A DNA stretch of 64,000 bases from Sorghum bicolor (lineage: Eukaryota; Streptophyta; Magnoliopsida; Poales; Poaceae): the NCBI RefSeq assembly GCF_000003195.3, contig NW_018396408.1:305023-369022 (forward strand), in the 5' to 3' direction. The notes beneath the pieces were generated by a model. The model was not told where the DNA came from and ran no database searches. It worked only from the letters and a program-made list of their open reading frames with translations. Shown one piece after another: positions 42,701-53,605 of the stretch (position 1 is its first letter; the number at the start of each line of letters is the position of its first letter). A program made the position numbers and the translations under genes.

Positions 42701-44319
42701 TCCAAGCGAATCCCGAAGGTCAGGAGGGCAGCCAGGAGGTGGAGGTCCAGCAAGCCGGACTCGAGGAGCCCGAAGAAGAAGTTGAGTGCCCGAATCACAA
42801 GCCGGCATCGTTCATGAAAGGCAAGCCCTGGAGCATTCTAAGTCTCCCCTTATTTTCGAAAAGTTTACTTAATACGTTATATCTATTGATGCATTACGTA
42901 TAGGAGTTGTGATGAAACTGTTGCTGCATTCTACTCTATCCTTGTCCAGATAACTCACCCTCCCTGGTTGTAGAGTTAGGTTCGAGTAGCAGCTTAGCTA
43001 TGCTTTAATCGGTAGAAGTCGGGTGATATTCTGTCATCCGCGCGATATAGGGTTGTGTCGGGTCACGATGGTCTATATGTGCTATCGTGGATGGAACCTG
43101 GTTAAATTGACTTAAGCCGGGCGGAGTTTTGCAAGTGTGTAGTAACTCCGTCTGTGGCAGCTAAGGACCGATCGTTGTACGTCCTCTTGTCATGTTGAAC
43201 GCATGCCTGACACTTAGTTGGCCGGATAACTCGTTCCGACCGTGAAGCCGAGTAGTATGACTCCGGCCGGAAGACCGGCAAGTATAAAGTGCGCACTACC
43301 GGAGGAAGTGCGGTGTGCGGGGGACCATTGGCGTAAGTCCAAAGGCAGGTGAGTTAAAATTCCTGACCTCCCTGGCAGAGTGGTAGCCCTGGGAGTGCGG
43401 CGCTGATCGGAGCCGCGATTCCTGAGTCGTACCAAAGGTGACCCTTTGGCTCTCCGGCAGGGGATGCCTGGGTGAGTGCTAGGAATAACCCTCCAGCTGG
43501 ATAGGAATTCGATTCGAATCGCCGTCTCTCCCGGTTAGTGAGAACTTGACAGAGCAGCGGCAAACGTAGCATTCACTAATGAACTTGGTTCGTGATAATG
43601 ATGATAGCAAGAAGAACATATGATGAATTTGATATGGTTAATATTGTTTGTAATAATCAAGTGATGTGTTGTAGTACAGGTGCTAATCTAGTGCTAGGCT
43701 GATGATAAATAAATATGATGCCCTTAAAATAACTTAGTTGTAAGTTAAGCTTTTGGCAAAAGGTGAGTCAACCAGCTCCACTTAAGATTTAGCCTTGCAT
43801 GATCCTTGGTGTCTTTTGTGTTTTACTAGACGGGTAAGTCTAGCTGAGTACATCCTCGTACTCAGGGTTTATTCCCACCTGTTGCAGATGATATCTTCTA
43901 TGACAGTTTCTGCAAGACCTGTCTCCATCCCGCTGGGGATGAGGACTAACCGTTGGGCATGGTTCTCTACTCTTCTCGTCTATGATGCTTTTGGAAGGAT
44001 GACCTAGACTCTAGCAGTAACAAACTTGTGAACTGAACTTTGAACAGATGTGTGTAACTATTTTGCTTCCGCTACTTCAAACTTGGGTTGTAATAACTTA
44101 ATGACTCCGATGTGGTGCCGCTTCGTCGGCAATGAATGACTATGTAACAATCGTTGTGTTTATGCTGAACTATTACGATCTTGGTTTGTTGCGAGTTGGT
44201 TTGAAGTCCTTCGTGATTTCGATTGACTACCGGGATTATATGGGCTCAAGTTTAGAAACTTGATTGTTTGACGATCGTTTCTGCACTTGAACTCTTATAA
44301 TTTGGTCGGTTCTGTGACA
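39740..44319 (+). repeat. 3' LTR of element B, 4580 bp
   Basis: The same length as the 5' LTR, with an offset of 11,249 throughout and no indels noticed. About 28 substitutions were counted by hand, roughly 22 of them transitions. In about 15 of these the 5' LTR has T or A where this copy has C or G, against about 7 the other way. Confidence 0.95.
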
Positions 44320-44324
44320 CATAT
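44320..44324. repeat. Right target-site duplication of element B (CATAT)
   Basis: The partner of 28486-28490. Confidence 0.93.
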
Positions 44325-45688
44325 GACACACATCATCTAGGAGTTCTATTGGGTGCGTCCAAATTGGTTTCTGAGCAGATGGTATGTTCCATGTAAACCG
44401 TGCATCTATCTTACTTCAAGATTAGCAGTATCTTCAAACAAAGCAAACCGAGCTTTCACTTGAGCCTCTTCACCTAGGAGTACCATAGGGTGCTTAGACA
44501 ATGGTTTCTGATCCTATGGTTTATTAGTTGCAAACCATACACCTATCTTGCAACGAAACTCACACTATCTCCAAACAGACCAAAGCAAGATTCCATATGA
44601 CACGTCATTTAGAAGTTCCATCAGGTGCTTCTAGCAGTTCCATCGGGTGTGTCCAAATTGATTTCTAAGAATATGGTGCGCCTATCTTGAATCATGATTA
44701 GAACTATCTCCAAACAAACCGAACCAAGCTTCCACTTGGGCCTCTTCACCAAGGAGTACCATCGGGTGCGTCCAAAATGGTTTCTTAGATTATGGTGCAG
44801 TAGGTGCAAACCGTGCAACTATCTTACATCAAAACTAACGCTATCTCCAAATGGACCGAAGCAAGATTCCATGACACACATCATCTAGGAGTTCTATCGG
44901 GTGTCCAAATTGATTTCCGAGCATATGATATGTTCCACGCAAACCATGCACCTATCTTGCCTCAAGATTAGCAATATCTTGAAACAAACAAAACCAAACT
45001 TTCACTTGAACCTCTTCACCTAAAAGTACCATTGGGTGCTTCCCTAATGATTTCTGACCCTATGGTGCATTAGGCACAAACCGTGCACCTATCTTGCACT
45101 AAAACTAACATTGTCTCTAAATAGACCCAAGCGAGAATCCATATGACACATGTCATATAGGAGTTCTATTGAGTGCATCCAAATGGATTTCTGAGCATAT
45201 GGTACGTTCCATGCAAACCATGCTCCTATCTTGCATCAAGATTAGCACTATCTCCAAACATCAAAAAGAGCTTCCACTTGAGCCTCTTCACCTAGGAGTA
45301 TTATCGGGTGCTTCTACAATGGTTTCTGAGCCAATGGTGTATTATGCGCAAACCATGCACCAATCTTGCACCTAAACTAACACTGACTCCAAACAGACCG
45401 AAGCGAGATTCCATATGACACACATCATCTAGGAGTTCTATCGGGTGCGTACAAATTGATTTATGAGAATATGGTACATTCCACGCAAACCGTACACCTA
45501 TCTTGCATCAAGATTAGCACTATCTCCAAATAGACAGAACTGAGCTTTCACTTGAGCCTCTTCACCTAGGAGTACCATTGGGATCTTCTACAACAGTTTC
45601 TGAGCCTATGGTGCACTAGGCACAAACCACGCACCTATCATGCACCGAAACTAATACTATCTCCAACTGGACCGAACCAAGATTCCAA
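44325..45688. repeat. 137-bp satellite between elements B and C
   Basis: Ten monomers or so of the same A/B array in the same orientation. They include the long variant with the short internal duplication (about 44611-44650). It breaks off within a B monomer at gattcca, where truncated element C begins. Confidence 0.9.
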
Positions 45689-46237
45689 TAAGCAGGAAAG
45701 TCGCCCAAACAGTTGCAACGGTATTTTAACCAACTCAAAAGACAATTGATCAACATCGACATCGAAGAAACAGGTTGTTTAAAGAATGCATGGTGCTCTT
45801 AATCAAAAAAGATTTCTTTCCTAGTGAAGTGTGCCCACTTTACTTTTTTGAAAAGTATAGACCTCAAAAAAGCAAGCATATTCACCGTAAGGTGAAGTGT
45901 GCCCACTTAGTCCCTGAGCCTGGTAGTAGGTGACGTAGGCACATGGTGCCAGGGTCTAAAGAGAAAAACCACATAGAAAATATGATATTGTGATGCATCG
46001 CCAGATGCATCGTACCGATGTAGTCCCCGAAATTGCTGGAAGGCGAAGCATGAACCTTGTAGCAAGTTCTAAATAGTTAAAACTATCCAATTAAACGTTA
46101 TGCAATTGCATTTTCCAAGCCAAGGGCGCGTCATACTTGCTTGCGACTGAATGGAAACAGCCAACCGGTCCCCGAGCACGTCTTGCTCGACGATTGGTAC
46201 GGCCCCCGGATTTTCTAAAGGTCAGACTAGTCAAAAT
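45689..46237. other. 3' noncoding region of element C
   Basis: Homologue of 3432-3912 in element A, including the gtgaagtgtgcccactt repeat and two tagtccc(c)gaa/gagc motifs (about 45909 and 46020). No coding sequence is seen. Confidence 0.7.
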
Positions 46238-46480
46238 GGGTGAACTGGTCAACCAGTCCCCGAGCATATCATGCTCGGTGGTCGGTATTGTCCCCAAATT
46301 GTCGATTGGGTGAACTGGTCGGCCAGTCCCCGAGCATATCATGCTCGGTGGTAGGTACAGTCCCCAGATTGTCGATTGGGCGAACTGGTCGGCCAGTCCC
46401 CGAGCATATCATGCTCGGTGGTCGGTACAGTCCCCGGATTGTCGATTGGGCGAACTGGTCGGCCAGTCCCTGAGCATATC
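46238..46480. repeat. Tandem hairpin array in element C, exact 70-bp period
   Basis: The motif (a/g)(a/g)ccagtccc starts at 46251, 46321, 46391 and 46461, an exact 70-bp period; a diverged unit lies near 46160. Intact units fold as GGCCA, bulge gtcc, CCGAGC, loop atatcat, GCTCGG, TGGTC. This is the same stem as in element A with a different 7-nt loop (gtcgagt there). The last unit is cut short at about 46481. Confidence 0.85.
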
Positions 46481-46873
46481 TTTTGAAAAAATCGTATCGC
46501 CGTATTAATGTGCGATGTGACGGAGCATCCTGCCGTATTGTCAGTCTGTTGCATAAAAAGGAGCGCCTGCTAATTGTATAGCCGCTCTTTGCGCGGGCCA
46601 AGAAAAGGAAACCAACAATCATTCAGAAAGGCCGCCGAATTAACTACGATAATTCTTGAAAACCAAAACACCACAACTGCCGCAAGATCCGCCCATTTCC
46701 CCAAAATGCAGGAAGTGGAAAAGGTGGGTTTGCTGTTATAAAGGGCTTGATGTTGTGTTCATATTTTTACCCAGCAGTTACGTAGCAGCCTCCTTCCTTT
46801 GCCATTACTGCCTCCTGCCTTCGCCATCCCCAGCATCCTCAACTCCCACCTCAAAGCTTTTCCTACTACGACA
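46481..46873 (+). promoter_or_regulatory. Leader and TATA box of the antisense gene, element C
   Basis: TATAAAG at 46737-46743 lies about 131 bp before the ATG at 46874, a convincing core promoter position. The counterpart in element A is altered (gataagag). The region between the array and the TATA box is otherwise featureless to me. Confidence 0.45.
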
Positions 46874-49800
46874 ATGGCGAAAAGTGATTCGAAGAAAAGG
46901 GCCGAGATGATGGCCAAAGAGTGGAAGAAATCTCGGAGCACCACGAGGTCCCTCAACGACCTCGTCGGAATGGGAGTTCTGCACAACTAGGAGCTCGGCG
47001 GCTGGAGGGCACCAGAGAGAGTTACCCCAACCCCCACGCCGGTGAGATCGTAGTTTTTGAAGATTGCTTCAAAAGGGGATTTGGGGTTCCCGTTCATCCT
47101 TTTCTTCAAGGTCTTCTCCTTTACTATGAGATCGGGATTTGCAATCTGCATCCAAACTCTATTCTCCTTATCTCTACCTTCATCCATTCGTGTGAAGACT
47201 ATGTTGGGATAGAACCACATTTCGATCTCTTCCGCTATCTATTCTGTTTGAGGAAGAAGGGAGCAGTTGGGGGCTCCAAGATTGCAGGTGGAGTATACCT
47301 CAATCTTCACGACGGGATGAAGAACCGTTACCTTAGCTGCGCATGGAACACCTCCCTCACCGAGTGGTACAAGAGGTGGTTCTACATCAGGGAGTAGCCG
47401 GGCAGCGCCACATTCTGTGACGTCGGCTACATTCCAAAGAAGAGGGTTAGCTGGACTGATCGTCCAGAGTATACTGGTCAAGTGTCAGAGCTGATGAGCC
47501 TGATCGACTGGTCCCGCCTGGACAGACCAGGAGTGGTCGGGAATTTCCTCGCCTGACAAGTGATGCCTTGACAGAGGAGGGTGCACTCGGCGTACGAGTA
47601 CGCGGGAAGCTAAGACCCGACCAGGATGCACCGGGACAGCTTGGAGAAATCAGATATCCAGCGGAGGATGAATGAGTTATTCAACCTAGCTGACAATAAC
47701 TTCATTCGTAGTGATGACCGGATGCACGCCTTCATGCTAGGCCGACTAGCTCCTAAGGTAAATGGATACCCTGGTTTATTTGTAATGCTATTTGAATGCT
47801 ATAGCCTTTTGATTGATGACTTGTCGCCTTTGTATCGCAGATAGGAGATATTGACCGGTGCACAGTGTATGTGTCGCTGGCACCTGGTATGGACCATCCT
47901 GCTAGTGTAGACCCACCAGTAGACAATGCTGCTCGGTGTCTCCAATACACCAGTAGCGACGAGGACCAGAGTTGTCCAGCATCGACCACAGATGACAGAG
48001 TAGCTGGGAAAAGGCCGATGGCTGTGGAGCCATCCTCCACGGAAGCAATTCCAGCGGGAACGGCTGCGGACCCTTCGATGGGCCAAGGCTCGACCAGCCA
48101 TGCCCCCAAGCGTCGCCGGCTTGTGAGGATTGTCGACGACGACAACGAAGAGGACGAGATGGCCCCGTCCTTGGTCTAGAGACCACGCAGTCGCCCTGAC
48201 GTCGTGCCGATCGATGCTGATCGGGTAATCAGGGACCCACCTGCCGCGCACGTCGAGTTGATACGTCCTGGAGGAACAGAAGTGGCCGCGGCGGCTAGGC
48301 GGACCAGGAGAAGGTTCTTCACGGCGACGCACCGGAGCTCCGACCTATAAGTTTGAAAAGTCTCTGCGCTCTCTTTGTTTTTTACGAGGTTTGATGTTAG
48401 TATGGTAATCTGCATTAACTCTTCTTTGTTAGTGCAGCCTTGGATGTTGATCCGGGCAACACTACCGGCTGGAGGACAACCGAGTCGGCAGTTGCTGATG
48501 ACAATGCCGCCGAGCAGACCGTCCGCGAGCAGTCGGCAGAGCAGACCGCAGTTGCGGCCACGGCAGAGGTTGCCGAGGAGGAACCGGCCTAAGACGAGGC
48601 TAGGGCGAGCACCCCGGCAAGGGGCAATGAGACCGCAGGGATGCCTCTCCCAAGCAGCGTTGTAGAGGAGGGAGACAGGATCCCGACCCCCCTCCAGCTG
48701 AAGAAGAGAGGGGTCCAACTCCAGCCCCAGCACAGGCTTCCACGCCGGAGGGCTCCCCTAGCCGGGGTAAGGGTCCTATGATACCCGTTGCCGTGGCTAG
48801 GGGTAGCGCGGAGGGCAAGGAGGCCCGCACGGCCTCTGATGACGAAGTGGAGGAGATCCAGGGGCATCCCCACGCCAGCGTGGGGACCACTGGGCCGGCC
48901 ATGAGGAGATCGCCGAGACCGAGGAGGCGGCGAGGGTAGAGCGCGCTGCTAAGCGGCTCATTGATGAAGTTAAGGTGAGTGGTCTTATATTCTGCTAGAG
49001 TATGTATATACTGTTGCTTGTTCACTGTGCGATATGTATATTTCTCGTAGGGTGCAATGAAAATGGCAAAGTACCAAAAAAGGTGCTTCGACCAAATTGA
49101 GGGTGTGGTCTCCGAGAACAAGGCCTTGACTGCAGAGGTGGACCGCCTTCGACTGGAGGCCAAAAGGGAGGCGGCCGAGAAGGCGGCTCAGGAGGAGCGT
49201 CTGCTGGTCCTGACTCGGCGACTAGCCGATAAGGACCGTGAGAAAAGGGGTAGGTCAAGTTATGTGAGCAGTTGCGGTTAACCGTGTGGTCGGTTTTGAT
49301 GACCAACAACTATTACTTCAGGTCTGGAGGAGGAGATCGAGCGTCTCCAAAAAGAGATGGACCAGCTCGACCAAGAGCGTGCCAGTGCGCTGGAAACCGG
49401 GCGCAAGGTTGGCGAAGAGCTGAAGACCACGAGTCGGGAGCTCGCTGGTAAGAGCTATTTTGTCCTTTTCGACCACGCAGTTCTATCTCTTTTTTATATT
49501 GCCGTAGCATGTTGCTGACTGTGTGCTTGGTTTTTCTTCAAAACTTTGTCATAGCGCTTAAAGCCAACACTAAGAAGCACCTAGATGAGCTGGTCAAGGA
49601 ACGGGACTCCTGGAAGATGAACTGTATCAAGCTCCGGAAAGGAGTTGCCCCAGTACTTGACCTGATCAGCCCCGAGCTCCCCGAGGACCAGCCCCGCGCA
49701 CCGAAGCCGACCCCGGTCGAGAAGGCACAACAAGCGTGGGGCTGGCTTCAGTAGTTCGTCAAGGATGCCGGGGAGTGTGCCGGAGCACACGTCCTCAGCA

Positions 49801-50122
49801 TGGTACACGCTCACTACCCCCTGGTCGATCTGTCCCAGCTGGAGAGGGGATATCCCAAGGAGGTTGGTTCGAAGGAGGTAGATGACCTTCGCATCAGCCT
49901 GGTCGACCTATCGTCGACGGTGATCGGCGATATAAATCTCTACGGGATGTCAACCCCCCCCCGGATTAGCCGAAATCAGATAGGTCGGCCAGGGAGTTGT
50001 CGGGGGCGTCGATTGTAGGAGATGGGCGGTCGACGCCTGCGGTCTCGACCAGCGAGGCGCCGGTGGCCCCGACCCCTTCGGCGGCACGAGAGAGCCGTGC
50101 GGGTGATCAGCCTGAGCAGTAG
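46874..50122 (+). pseudogene. Decayed copy of the antisense multi-exon gene, element C
   Basis: Homologous along its whole length to 4668-7815. The start (MAKSDSKKRAEMMAKEWKK) is kept, but a stop appears at 46988, a short deletion shifts the frame near 47010, another stop is at 47395, and further stops follow (for example 49752). Introns are at the same places: intron 1 is 47758-47840, with later donors near 48973 and 49449. The intron 2 donor reads ATAAG instead of GTAAG. The basic cluster PKRRRLVR with an acidic run and the coiled-coil segments are still recognisable. It is not functional as read. Conservation of intron positions supports the gene model in element A. Confidence 0.85.
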
Positions 50123-50419
50123 GCTCGTAGTGTAGTCTCTAGGAGTAGACCAGAAGCCGCCCAGGGGGTGTTTATTGTAAACTTTGTATATATAAAGTTT
50201 GTAATAAAGTCCGAATTTTGAGAACCATGGTTTTGAGCGCTGTAAATAAATTTGCTTGTGTGATGTATCACTAAATCATGCTGATTGCCCTTGAGTAGCT
50301 TGTCAAGGAAAATTATTGTAGTACTTGTCGAGTATTCTGCATATGTAAAAGTATATAGCAAAAAGGCAAACCTTATTATTATTCATCAAAAAGGATTTAC
50401 AAGTAAAATGTACTGAAAC
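50123..50419. other. Convergent spacer of element C
   Basis: The AT-rich counterpart of 7816-8092, with an AATAAA near 50202-50207 on the plus strand. No gene. Confidence 0.5.
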
Positions 50420-53400
50420 TTAGGGATAGAAGCGATGTAGTTTGTCTATGTGCCAGGAGTTGGGCAAGCGTGTTCCATTTGGGTACGCCAGTCTATAAGA
50501 TGTAGGGCGTGTAACTTCGGTGACCACAAAAGGTCCTTCCCAGGGTGTAGATAACTTGTGCATTCCCTCCTGGCTTGTTTTCCATTTGAGTACCAGATCA
50601 CCGACCACGAAGGAGCGGTCTTTGACGTTCCTATTGTGGTATCGTCGAATGGCCTCGAGATACTTTGCTGTTCGAAGGAAAGAAGTTAGGCGTCTGTCTT
50701 CCGTGCAGTTGATTTCGAGTTCTCTGGCGAGGTCTACTGAAGACTGGTCGAAATGTTCGACTCTTGGAGATCCAAAGGCTACGTCCAAGGGGAGCACTGC
50801 CTCGGCCCCATAAACCATAAAATAGGGAGATACGCCTGTGTTCCGACTGGGCTGTGTTCGGAGACCCCAAACCACGGTCGGTAACTCTTTCATCCACCGC
50901 ACTGGTGTCCTATCGTTTTCCATGTACAACCTTTTCTTTAGAGCATCAATAATCATTCCATTTGCTCGCTCGACTTGACCGTTGGCTCGCGGATGGGCTA
51001 CCGACACGTACTTTATGACTATGCCTCTGTCATCACAGAAGTTCTAGAATGTAGTGCCAGGGAACTGAGTGCCCAGACCGGTGATTATGCTGTTGGGAAC
51101 CTCGAATCTATGTATGATTTGATTGAGGAATTCCACGGCCTTCTCGGAAGTCGCTTTGACCAGTGGCATGTACTCGATCCACTTCGAGAACTTGTCGATT
51201 AGCACGAACACGAATTTGAAGTTGCCGGGAGTCGGTTTGAATGGCCCGATCATGTCAAGACCCCAACAGGCGAATGGCCAAGACGACAGAATCGTCTGGA
51301 TCTCATGAGCGGGTACGTGGGTCTGTTTGGCGAAGAACTGACATCCGTCGCAATGCTGGACCAGTTTCTCGGCGTCGGCGACTGCGGTTGGCCAGTAAAA
51401 ACCTGCTCGGAAGGCCTTTCCGACCAGTGTTCTAGAGGCGGCGTGGTTGCCACAGGATCCAGCATGTATGTCATCCAATAGCTTGATGCCATCATCTTGA
51501 GCTATGCACTTTAGCAAGACTTCTGAGTTTGCATTCTTGCGCATAAATCTGCCATCGACGAGTATATAATTTTTGGAGCGTCGAATGAGACGCTCATTCT
51601 CTGTTTTGTCTTGGAGACCTGATCCATCCAAAAGGTACTTAACAAAAGGAGTGTGCTAGTCATGGCCGCTGGCTGTCGGAGTGGTGTCCCCTACGAGCAG
51701 TGTCTCGTTGGATGGTGTATCGACCAGGTCCATTCCGACGCTTGGTGTGTGAATGTCCTGAACAAAAACACCTTGCAGAACCTCGGCCCAGGATGATCCT
51801 ATCTTTGATAGCGCATCCGCTGCTTGATTCTTGTCCCAGACCACGTGGATGTACCCTATGCCGTAAAAATTAGATTCCCACCTCCGGATTTCTTTGCAGT
51901 ACAGGTCCATCTTCTCATGAGTCATGTCCCACTCCTTATTTAACTGGTTGATGTCTAGGGCAGAGTCGCCGCAGACGTAAAGGCGCTTAACTCCCAGCTC
52001 GACAGCCAATCGGATACCGTGCAGGCATGCTTCGTACTCGGCGACATTGTTGGATGCCGGGAAGAGGTCCGAAGGACGTAGCGTAGTTTGTCCTTGTTTG
52101 GTGAAATGAAAAGGATGCCGGCACCAGCGCCATTGATGTTTAAAGACCTGTCGAAGAACATTGACCAGTGATCGAAGATATCTGGTGAGGGAGGTGCGTT
52201 GAGATCCGTCCATTCTGCGATGAAGTCGACCAGAGCTTGAGACTTGACAGTTGTCCGACTCTGGAAATCTAATGAGAATGGACATAGCTCCATGGCCCAT
52301 TTTACAATCCTACCATTGGCGTCCTTGTTGCACAAAATGTCGCCCAACGGAAAACTCGTGGTAACTAAGACGCGATGGCCATCGAAGTAGTGCTTCAGCT
52401 TCCTTGAAGTGATTAAGATGGCGTAGATTAGCTTTTGTATCTGGGGATACCTAGTCTTAGATTCATTTAGGACTTCGCTTATGAAGTATACTGGTCTCTG
52501 GACTTTGTAGACGTGGCCTGGTTCATCCCGCTTGACCACAAGCACCGTGGAAACGACCCGATCAGTTGCTGCTATATAGAGGAGTAGGTCCTCATTAGGT
52601 TGAGGTGTGGTGAGGACGAGTGGTGAGGTGACGAAAGTTTTGAGCTGGGTGAACGCAGTGTCGGCCTCTTCTATCCAGGAGAACTTTTCGATGCTTTCCG
52701 AAGTTTAAAGAAGGGAAGCCCTTTTTCCCCCAGCCTAGAGATAAACCGACTGAGAGCTGCCATGCACCCCGTGAGCTTTTGAACGTCTTTGACATTCCTG
52801 GGTGGGCGCATATCGAGCACTGCCTTGACTTTTGAGGGGTTTGGCCGTATGCCGTCGCGACTGACGACGTTGCCGAGCAGTATACCAGAGGGAACCCCGA
52901 AGATGCATTTTTTGGGGTTAAGCTTCCACTTGTATTTATTTAGCACTTTAAAAGTGTGGTCTAAGTTGTCGATCAGGGTGCTTGTGTCCCTGGTTTTGAT
53001 GACAACGTCGTCGACGTAGGCCTCGACGAGGTCGTCACGTATCTCGTTGTGGAGGCATTGCTGAATAGCGCGTTAATAGGTGGCTCTGGTGTTTTTGTGT
53101 CTGAAGGACATGGTGGTGTAGCAATACGCACCAAAAGGAGTGATGAAGGAAGTTTTGATCTGGTCGTCTTCCTTTAGCGAGATCTGGTGGTAACCAGAGT
53201 AACAATCGAGAAAAGAGAGTAGTTCGCATCCAGCCGTTGAATCGACCACCTCGTCGATACGGGGGAGACCAAAAGGATCTTTAGGACAGTGTTTATTGAG
53301 ATCAGTGTAATCAACGCACATTCTCCATTCATTATTCTTTTTTCTTACAAGGACTGGATGGCGAGCCAATCGGGGTGATACACTTCTTTAATAAATCCGG

Positions 53401-53602
53401 CTGCTAAAAGCCATTTAATATCTGTCCTAATAGCCTCCTTTTTGTCACGAGCGAACCGTCGTAGCTTCTATTTGACAGGTCTTGCGGTCTTTGAGACGTT
53501 TAAGGAGTGCTTGATCAGGCTTCGTGGGACGCCGGGCATGTCTGCAGGTTTCCATGCGAAGACGCTTACGTTGTCCCTTAGAAACCTAACGAGCGCGTCT
53601 TC
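50420..53602 (-). pseudogene. pol: Decayed pol of element C
   Basis: Fragments align with RT, both RNase H domains and integrase of element A. Defects seen: an in-frame stop near 53470, a base lost near 53358, a stop near 53073, further frame changes near 52700 and 52070, and an integrase stop at 51044-51046. The second integrase Asp is replaced by Gly (ITGLG). The archaeal-type RNase H part (about 51656-52300) still shows the [12 protein letters not shown] segment. The integrase end (50420-51007) is uninterrupted. The gene is dead in this copy. Confidence 0.9.
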
Positions 53603-53605
53603 CTA
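53558..53605 (-). promoter_or_regulatory. gag-pol UAG with adjacent perfect 8-bp stem-loop, element C
   Basis: TAG (53605-53603) is followed at once by GAAGACGC (53602-53595). After a 29-nt loop comes GCGTCTTC (53565-53558), a perfect 8-bp stem. Element A has the same geometry with one G-U pair in place of G-C. Confidence 0.6.

Larger units (their letters stand above)
28491..44319 (+). mobile_element. Element B: Tekay/Del-like chromodomain Ty3/gypsy element with 4.58-kb LTRs and orf0
   Basis: A 15,829-bp element with two 4580-bp LTRs (TGTAAC...TGACA), a CATAT duplication, an initiator-Met-type primer site and a polypurine tract. Internal order: an 820-bp leader, orf0, gag-protease, RT/RNase H, integrase with a chromodomain-like tail. 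The integrase tail and overall sequence fit the Tekay/Del chromovirus clade. An extra frame upstream of gag is known in related rice elements (RIRE3/RIRE8 type), as I recall. By hand the LTRs differ at about 28 positions (0.6%), suggesting insertion about 0.2-0.25 million years ago. The pol region has two single-base frame changes. Confidence 0.92.
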
